A stretch of DNA of 64,000 nucleotides from assembly GCA_029339195.1 (NCBI GenBank), contig JAPTJF010000191.1:43429-107428 (forward strand). Direction: 5' to 3'. A model generated the notes under the pieces. That model saw nothing but the letters and a program-made list of their open reading frames with translations. It was not told the DNA's origin and searched no databases. Every line of letters begins with the position of its first letter. Within the stretch, counting starts at the first letter, position 1. This document shows positions 43,801-54,493 of this stretch, piece by piece. The DNA comes from Micractinium sp. NFX-FRZ. Lineage: Eukaryota > Chlorophyta > Trebouxiophyceae > Chlorellales > Chlorellaceae. A program made the position numbers and the translations under genes.

Positions 43801-44286
43801 CCGAAGATTGGGCGCTGGAGCAGCAGTCGGTCCAGGAGGGCACGGGCTGGGGGGACGCAGAGGAGGAGGGAAGGGGGGAAGACAGGGAGGGGAGGGGCGG
43901 CTTGGGCGGTCAGTCGGTGAGAGGAGGAGAGGGTTTGTTGTGGCAGCACAGCGGGGTGCGGCCTGGCAGGCAGTGAAGGGGCAGGGGGGAGGGGAGGGTT
44001 GAGCCGGCGCAGTGCAGGACCGGGCGCGGCACACAGGAGTGGCGGGGTGACAGGGCGATGGAGGTGGCAGACAGGCACAACAGGCACAGAACAGGCGTAG
44101 GAAGGTTCCAAGTGGAGTGGGGCAGCGCTGCCGCCGCCTTCCTCTCGTGCTGGCTGTCGCCCCGCCCGCCCCTAAACCCACACTCTGCTCTGCTAGCTCA
44201 CCCTGCCCGGGGGCCTCGCGGGCGAATGCAGGGCCGCTGGCCAGCAGCAGCAGGGCCGCCAGGGCCCAGAGCAGAGGGAAGCGCAT
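40894..44286 (-). CDS. Secreted three-repeat Cys/Trp/Ala-Lys protein
   Basis: I do not recognise a named family. Nine exons join in phase to 189 aa: 44286-44202, 43623-43504, 43202-43150, 42932-42885, 42641-42611, 42334-42294, 41888-41817, 41376-41329 and 40965-40894. A clear signal peptide (MRFPLLWALAALLLLASGPA, then FA) is followed by three repeats of about 40-50 residues. Each has Ala-x-Ala with Lys, a Cys, a W-x-W or F-x-W-C-W patch, another Ala-x-Ala run, a Cys, a Gly-rich linker and a closing D/G-C-F-x-x-A-K. Examples are WDWGFCNAWAKAHA, GGFSWCWAKADAEAKASC, GSWPWCWASADAAAKAEC, and the closers TDCFSKAK, GDCFAQ and GGCFAAAK. The protein ends in an Ala/Ser stretch, ASASASASATCSG. Six or more paired cysteines and secretion suggest a wall, mucilage or extracellular role. 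Exons 7-9 are the least certain. Confidence 0.65.
41701..41755 (-). pseudogene. Copy of exon 7 end of the repeat protein
   Basis: On the minus strand CCCTGGTGCTGGCCCTCCGC, TGATGCCGTCGCCAAG|gtgag copies the end of exon 7 (41817), 111 bases away, with its donor kept but without its acceptor. It could be a real extra exon if an acceptor exists that I missed. Confidence 0.6.
41921..42012. repeat. 9-bp minisatellite (caggcacag)n in an intron
   Basis: About ten units of a 9-base motif, agcaggcac with agcaggcgc and agcagcgc variants, lie in the intron between exons 6 and 7 of the secreted repeat protein. Confidence 0.85.
43690..43860 (-). pseudogene. Two worn copies of exon 2 start of the repeat protein in intron 1
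   Basis: On the minus strand, CCGTGCCCTGCTGGACTGCT, ACTCCAGCGCC (true exon 2, from 43623) recurs at 43702-43740 as CCGTGCCCCGCTGGACTGCT, ACTCCAGCGCC followed by a stop, and at 43811-43850 as CCGTGCCCTCCTGGACCGAC, TGCTGCTCCAGCGCC. Confidence 0.8.
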
Positions 44287-45529
44287 GCCGGCTCGAGATC
44301 ACTTGGGGGGGCAGGACTGGGGGCAGTCGGGTGGGTCCTCCGGAGAGAGACGAGGGCTTGCGGATGAGTGGGAGAGGGGAAAGAGTGGCCAACTCTGCGG
44401 TTTCCTGAGAGCGATTGGTGGGGGGTAAGGGTGTCCAAGGGGCCGAACGTACGTGACACGCAAGCGCACGACTTCACAAGGCTTCATGCACCTGCAATCC
44501 ATTTCGATTGTGTGTCACGGGTGAGCGGGGGCCTGGGCAGGATAGACGGTGGGTGAGGGCACTGGTGCGAAGGCGCACCGGTCGATCCCCTGACGTCAGG
44601 TGCTGCCCGCTACCAGTGGTGGGCTGTTGTGCCTCGTCGGCTCCCGCGCCCGCTGGCGGCAAGCACGGCCGCCCGCAGCTACCGAAACTTCTACCCAGCT
44701 CAGCCGTTAGGTGGCCAGGTGCCTGAACACAACATGGACACCTGTTCCAGGGAAATGCAGTGTGTAGTTTGGCAAGCGCACACAGGCAGGCCAGGAGCAG
44801 AACACAGTCGAGGGGCAAACCTGTGACCGTCCTTGCTCACCACAGAGTGGGGCCAGGGCGCCGGGCTTGCAGGAGGAAGCATGCGAGGATATTAATTGTG
44901 GCAAAGATGGTCCTTGCAATGCCACTGACACCGGCAGGCAGTCAGGCTACAAAGGCGCTATGGCTGAGCCAGCGCCTGCCCGGCAGGCTCCTCCGCCAGC
45001 CCCCTGCCAGCTAAGCGGCGGCGCTGCTCCCAGGGCTCCTTGCCCACCGACGGCTGTTGCCTCACTTCTTCGTTTCGCTTTGGCACGGCCTGTTCAACCC
45101 CAGCTTTCAAGCCCCCGCGGCCCCGCCCGCCACTCGTCCGAGGCACTTCACGCGAGGCGCTATGTGGCCGGCAATGATGGGCGGCGGAAGAAGCTGGCTG
45201 GAGATGGGGCCGTTCCGCACATCCACCATCCCGAAAGGCGCGGGCTGGCGGAGGGGGTCTTGCCGCTGCCTGCGCCTCAACCGCCGCCGCCGCCGCCGTC
45301 CATTCCTCTCCTGCCCTGCACTACGCTGCTGCCTGAGCCGCTGCATGCGCATCTAGGCGCGAGAGACACAGCACATTCACGATTCCAAATGCGCCCATTA
45401 GCCATTCCGCCGGCGCGCCGCCGCCATCGCCGCCGCCGCCGCCGCCCAGTGTCCAGCGCCGCTCCTGCTTTGGGCTTTCCTTGCCCAACTGGCCCTTCCC
45501 TTTGCACATATTGTCCTGTCATCTTCTTC
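44287..45529. promoter_or_regulatory. 1.2 kb between divergent secreted-repeat and MFS genes
   Basis: No supported gene. It should hold two promoters. An open frame runs upstream of the MFS start from 44867 but is low-complexity, with Arg- and Pro-rich stretches and no domain. Confidence 0.35.
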
Positions 45530-48500
45530 ATGGACTGCTCTGCTGCTATTTGCCTGCTTCTGAAGATGAAACGGGCCTCTTTGCCGCCTGCAGTGTGGTT
45601 TGCCGGCTGGTCGGCGGCGACGGTCTTCATCCTGCCCTTCCTCACCATCCTCTGGCGCTCAAACTGTGGCTTCTCTGAAGAGCTCATTGGCCTCATGTGC
45701 GCCCTGCGCCCCTGGGTGGCCGCCGCCGGAGGTGAGAGATCTGCGCCAGCGCCTAGTGCCGGGGGTAGCGCCCAAGTGAACCGCCTGCACTGCGCGCGCC
45801 GCCGCCGCCGCCTGCCTGCCCGCTGCTGACTGGCCCTCCCCGCCGCAGCCGGCCCGCCCTGCCGTGGCTGCCCGCAGCTGTCACCACTCCCGCTCGGCAA
45901 TGCACCCCAACCTCTCCCCCTCGCCGCCGATTGCTCCTCTCCTGCGGCCTGCAGGCTCCCTCATCGTCTCTGCCGCCGACGCCAGCCAGCGGCACATGGC
46001 CTGCCTGCTGTCCGTCTTCCTGGTCGCCTGGCTGGGGCGCTCCCTGATGGCCCTCTTCACTGGCTTTGCCGCCCAGCTGGCCATCTCCCTGGTCACAGAG
46101 GCGGCGGCCTCCCCCATGGTGAGTGGAGGTGATGGGGCGAGGTGGGGGCGGGGCGGGGCAGGGCGGGGCGGCAGCAAACGGCAGGGTCAGGGCAGGGATG
46201 TCTCAAGGGCTGGAGCTGGGGCTGGGATGGTGCGGCATGGCTGTGGCCGTGGCAGCAAGCGGGCGGTTCACATGCCCGGGCGGCGGCTTCCCCCAGGGCG
46301 AGGGAGGCAGGGCCGGGGTGGGATGCGCCTGCCTGCCTGGCCCACACCCGCCGAGTATCGACCGCGCAGGTTGCTCCCCTCCCCACCTGCCCTCCCCACC
46401 TCTGCCTTCCCCACCCCACCCCACCCGCCTGCCTGCCTGGCAGGGTTCGCTGATCGACGCCGCAGTCATGGCCTCCCAGGGCGCCGACGAGGGCGGCTAC
46501 GGCCGCATCCGCATGTGGGCCAGCATCGGCTGGGGTGGCACCGCCCCCATCGCCGGCTGGGTGGTGGGCACCTGCGGCCTGGACGCCGCCTTCATGCTGT
46601 TTGCCGCCCTGGCGGGCCTCATGCTGCTGCCCACGCTGCTGCTTCCCATGGAGGCGCTGGCCAAGAAGAAGCAGGCGGCGGGAGGGGCGCACGGCGCCGA
46701 CGCCGGCAGTGGAAGCAGCGGCAGCGACGGCGGCGGCAGCGGGCAGCGGCTGTCGTGCCTGGGCGGCTCGTTCGACAAGGTGGGTAGCAAGGGGCTGTGC
46801 AGCAGCGAGGCTGGTGAGGCTGCGGTGGGAGGAGGCGGGGAGGACCTGCTCAGCGTGCACGTCAGCCCCGGCAGCCAGCCGCGCCTGCCGGCGCTGCCCG
46901 CGCTGCCCGTGGGGTCGCAAGAGGGCAGCGTGCACGGCGGCAAACGCGCCGCCCCGGCGCCCCTGGCGCGCACCTGGACCATTGGTGCCCGCCCGCCTCC
47001 CGCTGGCGATGCCGCTGCCCCAGTCATCAGCCTGGTCGCCGATGCCAGCTCCGCTGCTCTGGCAGACTCCCCGCTCCCCAGCCCCGAGCGCCCGCTGATC
47101 AGCCCTGCAGCCAGGGGAGGCGCCTGCACCTCCAGCCCTCTTGAGATCTCTGTGGGGGCGGCGCCCGCCAGCGCGGCCGGCAAGTCCCGCCCTGCCAGCG
47201 CCGCTGCGGTCGGCGAGGGCGCCGGCGACGTCAGCGTGTGGCAGGGGGTGAAGGGTCTGCTGGCGGATGTGCACGTGTTGGTCTTCCTGGCGCTGGCGCT
47301 GCTCATGGGCATTGGCAACGGGGCCATGGGGTGAGCTGATGGCTGGTGCTGGCGGCGGTGCTTGGGGGGCAGCTGGGTGTGGGGAGCGGGGCGGGGATGA
47401 GGGAGGGGCGGGGGGCAAAGGTGTGTGCGGTGCCAGCTGGTGGGAGGCAGTTGGTGGGCAGAGTATGGCACCCGCATCACCAATGGGCAAATGGGCAACG
47501 TAGCCCCTGCACAACCTGGGGGCTGTGGAAGGCAGCAGCTCTTTGCTGCTGGCAAACAGAAGCTTGCCGTGCCTCACCCGCTGCCCAGGACCACCATGAC
47601 CCCCTCCCCCTCCCACCCCCCCTCCCCCGATGTGTGTGCAGCTTCCTGTTCCTCTATCTCGATGAGCTGGGTGAGACCCCCGCCTTGCCTGCCTGCCTGC
47701 CCGCCTGCCCCACCTGCCTTCCACCTGCCTGCCTGCCTGCCTGCCTGCCTGCCCCACCTGCCTGCCCCACCTGCCTGCCTGCCCGCCCGCCTGCCCCACC
47801 TGCTCCGTGAAGCGCAGAGGCCGGCTTCCCTGCCTGCTCACCGTGCTCGGCGTGCTTCTCCATGCCCACCATCTCCACGACGCCCCCTGCACGCTCCCAC
47901 CTCCATGCCCCCATTGCCTGACCCAACATCCCCAGCAGCAGCTCGCTTGGCAACCCTCCTCCCGCCCTCACAACTCTCTACCGACGCTGTCTGTCCCAAC
48001 CCCCTTCCCCTGCGCAGGCGCCGGAGGCACCCTCATGGGGCTCTGCCTCTCCTTCAACTGCGCAGCAGAGGTGCCCATGTTCTACTTCAGCGGCGCCATC
48101 CTGCAGGTGGATTGCCAGGGGGAGGGGCGGCTGCATGCTTGGCTGGCTATCATCATCCTGCCCTTGTCTCCCTGCCCACTGATGTCGCCACCGCTCTCCA
48201 GACAGTCCAAACAGCTCCCCTGCTGACCTCCCGCTGCCCTCCCGCCCCGCCCCGCTGCCCCAGAAAATCGGCATCGACCGGGCGCTGCAGCTGGCCATGG
48301 GGGCCTACATCGCCCGCCTGTGCTGCTACCTGGTGAGGGGGTGCCCGCCCGCCTGTGAGAGCGTGTGTGCCTGCCTGCCTGCCTGTGGGAGCGCATGTGC
48401 CTGAAGCCTCACACACAGTGTTTGCCTGCAGCTGCCGGCAGGCCAGCCAGTGCCTGCCCTGGTTCACTCAGACGCCAAACAACACGAAGCTAACTATCCC

Positions 48501-49178
48501 ACCTGCCCCATCCTCCTCTCCCTGCCCACCCGCAGGCGCTGCCCTTCATGCCCAGCCCCTGGTGTGTCCTGCCCGTGGAGCTGCTGCAGGGCCTGACCTT
48601 TGCCCTGGCCTGGTCGGCGGGCACGGTGCACGTGAAGCGCATCGCGCCCCCGCACCTGCGCGGCACCGTGCAGTCGGTGTTTGCGGGGCTGTACACTGGC
48701 ATCGGTGAGCGGGGGCGGGCGGCTGCGTGCAAGCGTGTGTGTTGGCGCCGCGAGGACGGGCACAGCGCGGCGGGACGGGGGGCTGAAGGGGGCGGGGATG
48801 GGGCAGGAAGAGGGTGCAGGCGGGTGGCCCCACATGGAGTGGGCACAGAGTCAGCAGGCATGCCTACATTGCCCACCCTCCCTGCCCGCCCGCGTGCCCC
48901 CTCGTCTCCCCGCAGGCGCCGGGCTGGGCGGCCTGGCGGGCGGCCTGCTGTACGGCTCCTTTGGCGCCGCGGCACTCTTCCGCACCGCTGCTCTCACCCT
49001 GGCTGCGGGCTGGCTGGCTGCCAACGCTGTGCTGCGCCTGTGGGGCGGAGGCTGCATCAGCGGCGGCGCGGCGGCGGGCGCGCACGGCGAGGCGGAGGGG
49101 GCGCAGGGTGCGGCGGTGCGGCGGGATGCGCGAGCGAGCAGTGAGGAGGGCGAGGACGCTGCCCTGCTGGGGGCGTGA
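45530..49178 (+). CDS. Major facilitator superfamily transporter, MFSD6-like
   Basis: Membrane transporter of the MFS, closest in pattern to the MFSD6/MFS_1-like group. Eight exons fit in phase: 45530-45731, 45955-46118, 46444-47330, 47642-47670, 48018-48106, 48264-48332, 48536-48704 and 48916-49178, giving 623 aa. The group signatures are the N-terminal ALRPWVAAAGG and GRIRMWASIGWGGTAPIAGW after span 4. Spans resume after a long hydrophilic loop (about residues 200-390, Ser/Gly/Ala/Pro-rich), with LVFLALALLMGIGNGAMGFL, FYFSGAILQKIG, LQGLTFALAWSAGTVHVKRI, APPHLRGTVQSVFAGLYTGI and GAGLGGLAGGLLYGSFGAAA. The tail is acidic. The start could be ATG 45530 or 45566. Substrate unknown. The gene is convergent with the USP gene. 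Confidence 0.87.
47682..47803 (+). repeat. (CCTG/TGCC)n microsatellite in MFS intron 4
   Basis: A run of cctgcctgcctg units interrupted by ccacc. Similar tetranucleotide runs occur in introns at 2262-2297, 7268-7297, 14078-14111 and 27294-27312, and on the other strand at 62412-62446. Confidence 0.9.
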
Positions 49179-49281
49179 CATCAGCGGCCCGGCTGAGCGC
49201 TTGTAGGAGTGGTGGAGCAAGAGAGGAGTGTCTATTATATATATATATCAGGGCCTGTTGAGTCGGCAGCAGCAGTACACG

Positions 49282-49286
49282 TTACA
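49282..49286 (-). terminator. Candidate polyadenylation signal TGTAA (USP gene, minus strand)
   Basis: TTACA on plus reads TGTAA on minus, 424 bases after the USP stop codon. It lies upstream of the MFS signal, so the two 3' ends would overlap. Confidence 0.4.
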
Positions 49287-49364
49287 TGAACTTGAGCCGA
49301 GTTACTAACGCTTCAACAAATGAGCTTCCCAATTTTGACGATGAACGCAAACACACACTTTTGT

Positions 49365-49369
49365 TGTAA
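49365..49369 (+). terminator. Candidate polyadenylation signal TGTAA (MFS gene)
   Basis: TGTAA 187 bases after the MFS stop codon. Confidence 0.5.
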
Positions 49370-49709
49370 ATTGCTGTGATGAGCACAGCATGTGCGTGTG
49401 CTGGAAGGCGGCGCCGGCCCGACGTAGCGTGCCAAGCGTGGCTGTGTAGTGCGAGCTCAAACCACTTCCAGTTGGGAGAGGGGAGGGTTGCTAGAGCAGC
49501 GCCATTCCACCGTTGGGCGTACCCGCACCAGGGACGCCTCGCAGATGGCACACAGAGAGCATCTGCCTGTAGCTGCGGGCGAATCCACTGCACTGCCGGG
49601 TGCACCGCCACGATGTGTGTCGTGAACAATGGGTTCCCGAGGCACCCGGCAGCGGACAGGGCGGCTTGAACCGTTTCGCCTGCCGGGGCATGACATCAAT
49701 CAGCGCAGC

Positions 49710-51698
49710 TCACTCGGCCGCCGGGCGCACCGCCACGATTCTAGCGGCGGGCAGGTGCTCGCGGCAGTAGCGGCTGGTGCCGCCCCCGCCGCTGATCTTG
49801 GAGAGGAGCTTGCTGCACGAGAGGAGGCCGAGGGAGGTGTTGGCATGCAAGGGTGAGGCGTCAGATCTGAAAGGCTCTGTGTGCAGGCCGTCCGACCACC
49901 CGACCACCCCCTGCTACTGGCACGCTCTGCAAGCACTCGAGTCAGCCTGGCAGCCCCCCACACCCCAGAAGTAACCCTCCGTGACTGCCTCACGGCACCC
50001 AGGCCCGTTGCCCTTGTTGCAACCTGCACTCGATGCGCCATCCACTCACCCCATGCCAGGCAGGCTGCTGTGCCCGTGCTCGTGGCCGTGGCTGTGCCCG
50101 TGGCCCCGGCTGCCCAGCACCAGAATGTCGCACCCTTCCTACATTTCAGTGGGGCGGAAGGATGGGAAAGTCAGCTGTGACGTCACTTTGACTTGAATGC
50201 TCCTCTAACCTCCTGTCAAGGGCTGCATCTGCTTGGACACTCCCGCTGATGCGCCGCAGCACCGGTGGCAGCAGGCTGCATGTGCGCACACCAACCTGCA
50301 GCCCCACAGCTGGCAGGTGCAGACGCAGGGGAACACACCTGGATGCACAGGCTCGCAATTGCCTTCTCCGGGCCCTTGCTTGCCGGCAGCAGCCGCGCTG
50401 TCACCCGTTCTGGCTGCACCCTGCGACATGGGGCGGCAGGGAGCGGGCCGAGTGGGCCGGCAGTGGGGGTTGGCGGGAGGCGGCGACAGGTTGAGGAGCT
50501 TGCAGGGGAGAGAGGTGCACCCTGTTAGCATTGTAGCCCATCTCACACACCTCCCCCACCTGCCCATGATGTACGGCATGACAGGCATGCAAGGCTGAGC
50601 GGGATGGGGATCGGCAGTCAGCCCAGAAGGCGCCAGCCGGGCAGCAGGCAGCCCTCACGCCTGCGCCATGCCTCCAACCTACCGCTTGCTGCCTGTAAGC
50701 AACTGCTGCCGGCAGCGCTCCAACAGCTCCCAGCAGCCCGAATCGTCCTGCCCTGCGCTTCCATGGTCAAGCGTCTGTTGCTCCTGCTGCCTCGGCTGAG
50801 GAGCAGCACTGTTGAACGTGGGGCTGCCGCTCCGCTGAGCTAGACCCTCAGCGGCACTGCTGCTGCCTGCGGCAGCGCCTGTGACGGCGGCGCCGCCGCC
50901 GCTTCCGCTCGGACGGGTGGCCTGGTGCTGCAAGCCGGCTGTGTGGAGGGTGCCTGCAGCCGCTGAGGGGGGTGAACCCTGCAGCTGGGGAGCGCTGCTG
51001 GGCGAGAGGCGCGCCAGGAAAGAGGCGCCCCACCTGTGGCCGCCGCCGCCGGGATGGGGGCTGCTGCTGGCGTGCGGGTGCCCTTTTTGAGGGACGTGCA
51101 CAAGCTGCACACTGTCACCGCTGCTTTTGAGGAGCAGCTGCAGACAGAGAGGGGCGGTAGGGAGGGGAGGTTTGCCGCAGCAGGGAGTGGGGTGAGTGGG
51201 CGGGCAGGGAGGCGAGCGGGCACCCCACGAAGGCTGGCGCTCTCGTGCCTCTGCTGGCCAGCAACAGGCGCCAAGTGCCCTGCTGTAGCCACGCCACGCC
51301 ACATCTGCTGACGTTTGTGTGGCTGCAGGGGTTCACCAGGCAGACTGGCACGGCCCGCTGCTTGCCTTGCAGGCGTAGTGCACAGCGCGCTCGGCGCACC
51401 CATCGTGGTCGACAGCAATGACGAGGCGCCTCCCGCATGGCAGCGCCACTGGGCACCGCAGCGCCGGAGAGCCGGGCTCGCTGCCATGCGGGAAGCCTGC
51501 ACCGGAGAGGAGGGCAGGGGGAACTGGCAGGATCACTGGCAGCCGGAGTGAGGAGGGACTGGCGCGCGGGGTGCCCGCTCGTGAGAGAAGCCGGCGAGGC
51601 ACCCCGCCCCCGAGCGCTGCTGCCGCTGGCCCGCCTGAGCTCTCTGGCCGCTGCCCTGGTAGGAACGGCTGGCGGACCCTTCTCTCACCTTTCTGCAT
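49710..51698 (-). CDS. Universal stress protein (USP) domain protein with His-rich loop
   Basis: USP-family nucleotide-binding fold. Exons on the minus strand: N-terminal exon ending 51366 (GRRLVIAVDHDGCAERAVHY, ACK), 51137-50683 (LLLKSSGDSVQLVHVPQKG), 50420-50339 (EKAIASLCIQ), one from 50295 (VGVRTCSLLPPVLRRISGSV), one ending 50050 (GCDILVLGSRGHG), and 49812-49710 (KLLSKISGGGGTSRYCREHL, PAARIVAVRPAAE). First strand, HV strand, DILVLGSRG and final IVAVRP strand are all in the right order. Two things are odd. A Ser/Pro/Gln-rich insert of about 100 residues sits after LVHVPQKG, and HGHSHGHEHGHSS interrupts the ATP-loop region. The first junction uses a GC donor (AAG|gcaagc). The start (ATG 51698 used here) and the junction between the exons near 50295 and 50138 are unresolved. 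Confidence 0.75.
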
Positions 51699-53143
51699 TT
51701 GACGAGGGTTTGGGGCGCTGCCGGCAGACCTGTCGACGGTGGCGGCGGCGGCGGCAGCGGCGGCGGCGGCGGCGGCGGCGGTGGTGACCACGTCCCCGCC
51801 TGCGGCTCCACAGTTCCCCTTGGCACGATGCAAGCTGCTTACGAGCACGAAGAAACCGACTGCTGATGCAGTAGCATTGCTGAGAGAGCACTCGCAAACT
51901 AACTAGGGGGGCAGCTCAGATCCTCGGGCAGCTCAGATCCTCCTCACGCCTGCTTCGGAGAGCCCTGGCCCTTGGGTTCCTTTCCGAGGATTCTAGCTTC
52001 TAGCACGTTGGGACCGGCGTTTGCTCGTAATGATGAACGTCATGATGGCGTGACTGTGGGCCCATTCTCATTATTCCTTCGATAGAGGCGGTCTAGACGC
52101 TTTGCAGCCCCTTCAACACCTCCTAGCAGGCATGGCAAACCTCGGTATGAGGCCTGCTGATGCCTTCTGGCCTGCAGAGCTTCAGCACCCTCGGGGCAGC
52201 ACTCTAGGCCTTCCACGGAACTACCAAACCGCCCCCGAACGTCACGGTGGTCTTCGCAGCCGGGCTCGACGGCCAGTACAGGTGTAAGGTTGTTGTGCGC
52301 GCCCCGCAGGCAGCTTCATCTCGGGTTGCCACGCCCTCCTCCTGCCCTCCTGGATCTAAATTCATGCACAGTGCGCTTGCTGCACCCGGTGTGATTGCCG
52401 GTGCGTGATGACAGGCATGACTCGTTGGTGGAGGTTTGGAGCCCCACCTGCCCAGCCCTCATTATTCAGCGTGCGGCTCGGTGGCTGTCGGAGAATGCCT
52501 GCCTCACCTGTCGGCGCAGCATCACGAGGCTGTTCAGCCTGCTGCTCCACTCTTTTTAACTGGCTGGCAGTGGAGCTTACTGAGGGCAGACGTTGGAGCA
52601 CAATTGCGCGCCCTGGCGCTGCTGGCAGGTTGGAGGACAGCAGGCGCAGCTTGAGCACAGCGTGCCCACTGGCGGCACCTGCACAACCAAGCAGCCCAGC
52701 TGGCAACGCTTCACAGCCACCCGGTACATTGATCGCCGCGCTGAGCACGTGGAGACCCCAGCTGAGCTTTGCTGAGCGTGTTGGAGATAGGCGAGTGATG
52801 CCTGAGCGGCCCATGCATGCAGCGGCCATTCGCCATGCAGGCAGGCAGGCAGGCTGGCGCTGCACACGGCAGCTGGTGTGCGCTCCGGGAAGCAGCCGCG
52901 TGCGCTTGGTGCGCGCCGCCCGCCGGCGCCGCTCCCTTGTCAGCCCCCACAACGCTGAGCAGTGTGCCTTCCTCTGCCGCAGTGAGTGGCGGCAGATGCG
53001 CGTGCCCCGAGTGAGGGACCTCTTATTTTCCGTGGCTGCCTTGTGGCGGGCGCGCTGGCGCTGCACACGGCAGCAGCAGGGAGCAGCAGCCGCGGGCGCT
53101 TGGTGCGCGCCGCCTGCTGGCGCCGCTCCCTTGTCAGCTGGTT
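51699..53143. other. Spacer with diverged repeat, no supported gene
   Basis: No recognisable gene on either strand. A sequence of about 100 bp (gctggcgctgcacacggcag ... cttggtgcgcgccgccc ... cgccgctcccttgtcag) near 52850-52945 recurs near 53053-53140, about 200 bases apart. Open frames of 250-264 codons here carry no domain and overlap on both strands. Confidence 0.35.
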
Positions 53144-53211
53144 TCTGGAGGCACACGCCGGATTAAGGTGAACCCAAAACCCAAAACCCTAAAACCCTAT
53201 CTGGAGGCACA
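53144..53211 (+). repeat. Interstitial telomere-repeat insertion flanked by a 12-bp direct repeat
   Basis: A C-rich telomere-type tract (53170-53200: cccaaaacccaaaaccctaa, aaccctat) lies between two identical copies of TCTGGAGGCACA at 53144-53155 and 53200-53211. The inserted part is about 44 bases: a 14-base filler and about 30 telomeric bases. Confidence 0.85.
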
Positions 53212-54493
53212 TCACGTGCCTTGCTCCTACCTTGCCAGCAGCAACTGCCAACCCTTGTCCGGTACGCCTGGCGGGGGCGCATGTGGGAGGGTGCTGGCCA
53301 GCCTCCGCCGGGATCAGGGGCAGCTGGATGAGTGATTGCATGCAGCTTCAAGGCACAAACCCAGGGTGATCATGCTGACGTGATGCAAATATCACAGGGC
53401 TGCTGGATGCCTGTACTGGAAGCACTGCTCTGCAGGCTCCCTTCACAGGCTGTTCACGTGGCGTTCACATGGCCCTGCCAGCTGCCAGCCGTCGCCGGCA
53501 CAGCGGCCTGCCTAGGCCTGGCGACCCATGCTGGCGCCTGGATCTCTCCATCCAAAGGTACGTAATCTTTACGTGAGGCATATATCACGTGGGTGCTGGG
53601 TGCTCGTACCGGAGGCGCTGCCAGCTCAGCAGGGGGCTGAGCGCTGCCTGGCAGTCGTGCTCCCTGCAGGGCGCCACTGTCTTCGTCTGCAGCCGTTTTT
53701 AGCTTTCATATTGGCGCAATTAAGGGCGTGGACAGCCTGCTGACAGACAGCAAATACGTGCAACCACGTGGTAGCCTACGTGAGCCCCTGGTGGCAGCCT
53801 TACTGGCGCCTTACGCAGTCGATGTTCAGGCGCCATGGCTTCCGCCCCCCAGGCCCCCCTCCCCGGCACGCTGCCTCGTGCTGCACACCTGAATCCTGCA
53901 CGTGCAGGCAGTCACCAAGGCCACGTTTGGGCCCTGCCTGAGGTGCAGTGGCCGTGGCCCGGCCCTGCTGGGCATGGTGCATGGCCTAGCAGGAGGGTCG
54001 GCAAGGGCCGGTCGGAGGGAGGCGCCATTTCTATTTTCCGGCTCCAGTATTGTTACACTACATGTTCTTTATGATTGCGCGGTGCTCCGATCCTCAATCT
54101 GAAGCAGCGCCGCCGCTGTGCATTTTTTTCCAAGCTGGACTCTGGCCCAATCCCGTATTTCTTCTTGTCTGTGCGCCAGGGCAACAGTAACATACATGTA
54201 TGATGCTCCGAAGGAACTGAGTGGCCACAGAGCAAACTGAGCAGGGAACGGGGCCCTCAAGCCCTGTGCCTGCCTTGGTGCCTGACGCCGAACGCGTTAT
54301 TGCGCATCGAACCTCCGCGTGAGTTCAGCAGACGCTTGACAAAGTCCGGCTCGCCGTTGTGTCGTTCCGCGGCATCAACCTCTTTTGGGACACGTTCTTC
54401 ACCGCTGGCCTCCCTGCAGTGCCGCACCTTTAGTACACGTCTGAAGCCTCTCGTCTGGCACTGCGCCGAGGCAAGCCCAGCAGCAGCAGCAGT
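53212..54493. other. Spacer with a diverged 196-bp-spaced repeat
   Basis: TGACGTGATGCAAATATCAC, ...GCTGGATGCCTGTACTGGAA, GC near 53378-53430 recurs as TTACGTGAGGCATATATCAC, ...GCTGGGTGCTCGTACCGGAG, GC near 53569-53625. No gene is supported. The promoter of membrane protein B should lie at the right end. Confidence 0.4.

Noticed and set aside
46093..47892. 599-codon open frame on the minus strand
   Set aside because: It lies antisense to the MFS gene exons and has the Arg/Ala/Gly/Pro composition of a mirror frame in GC-rich coding DNA. It shows no domain, while the plus strand has a complete spliced transporter.
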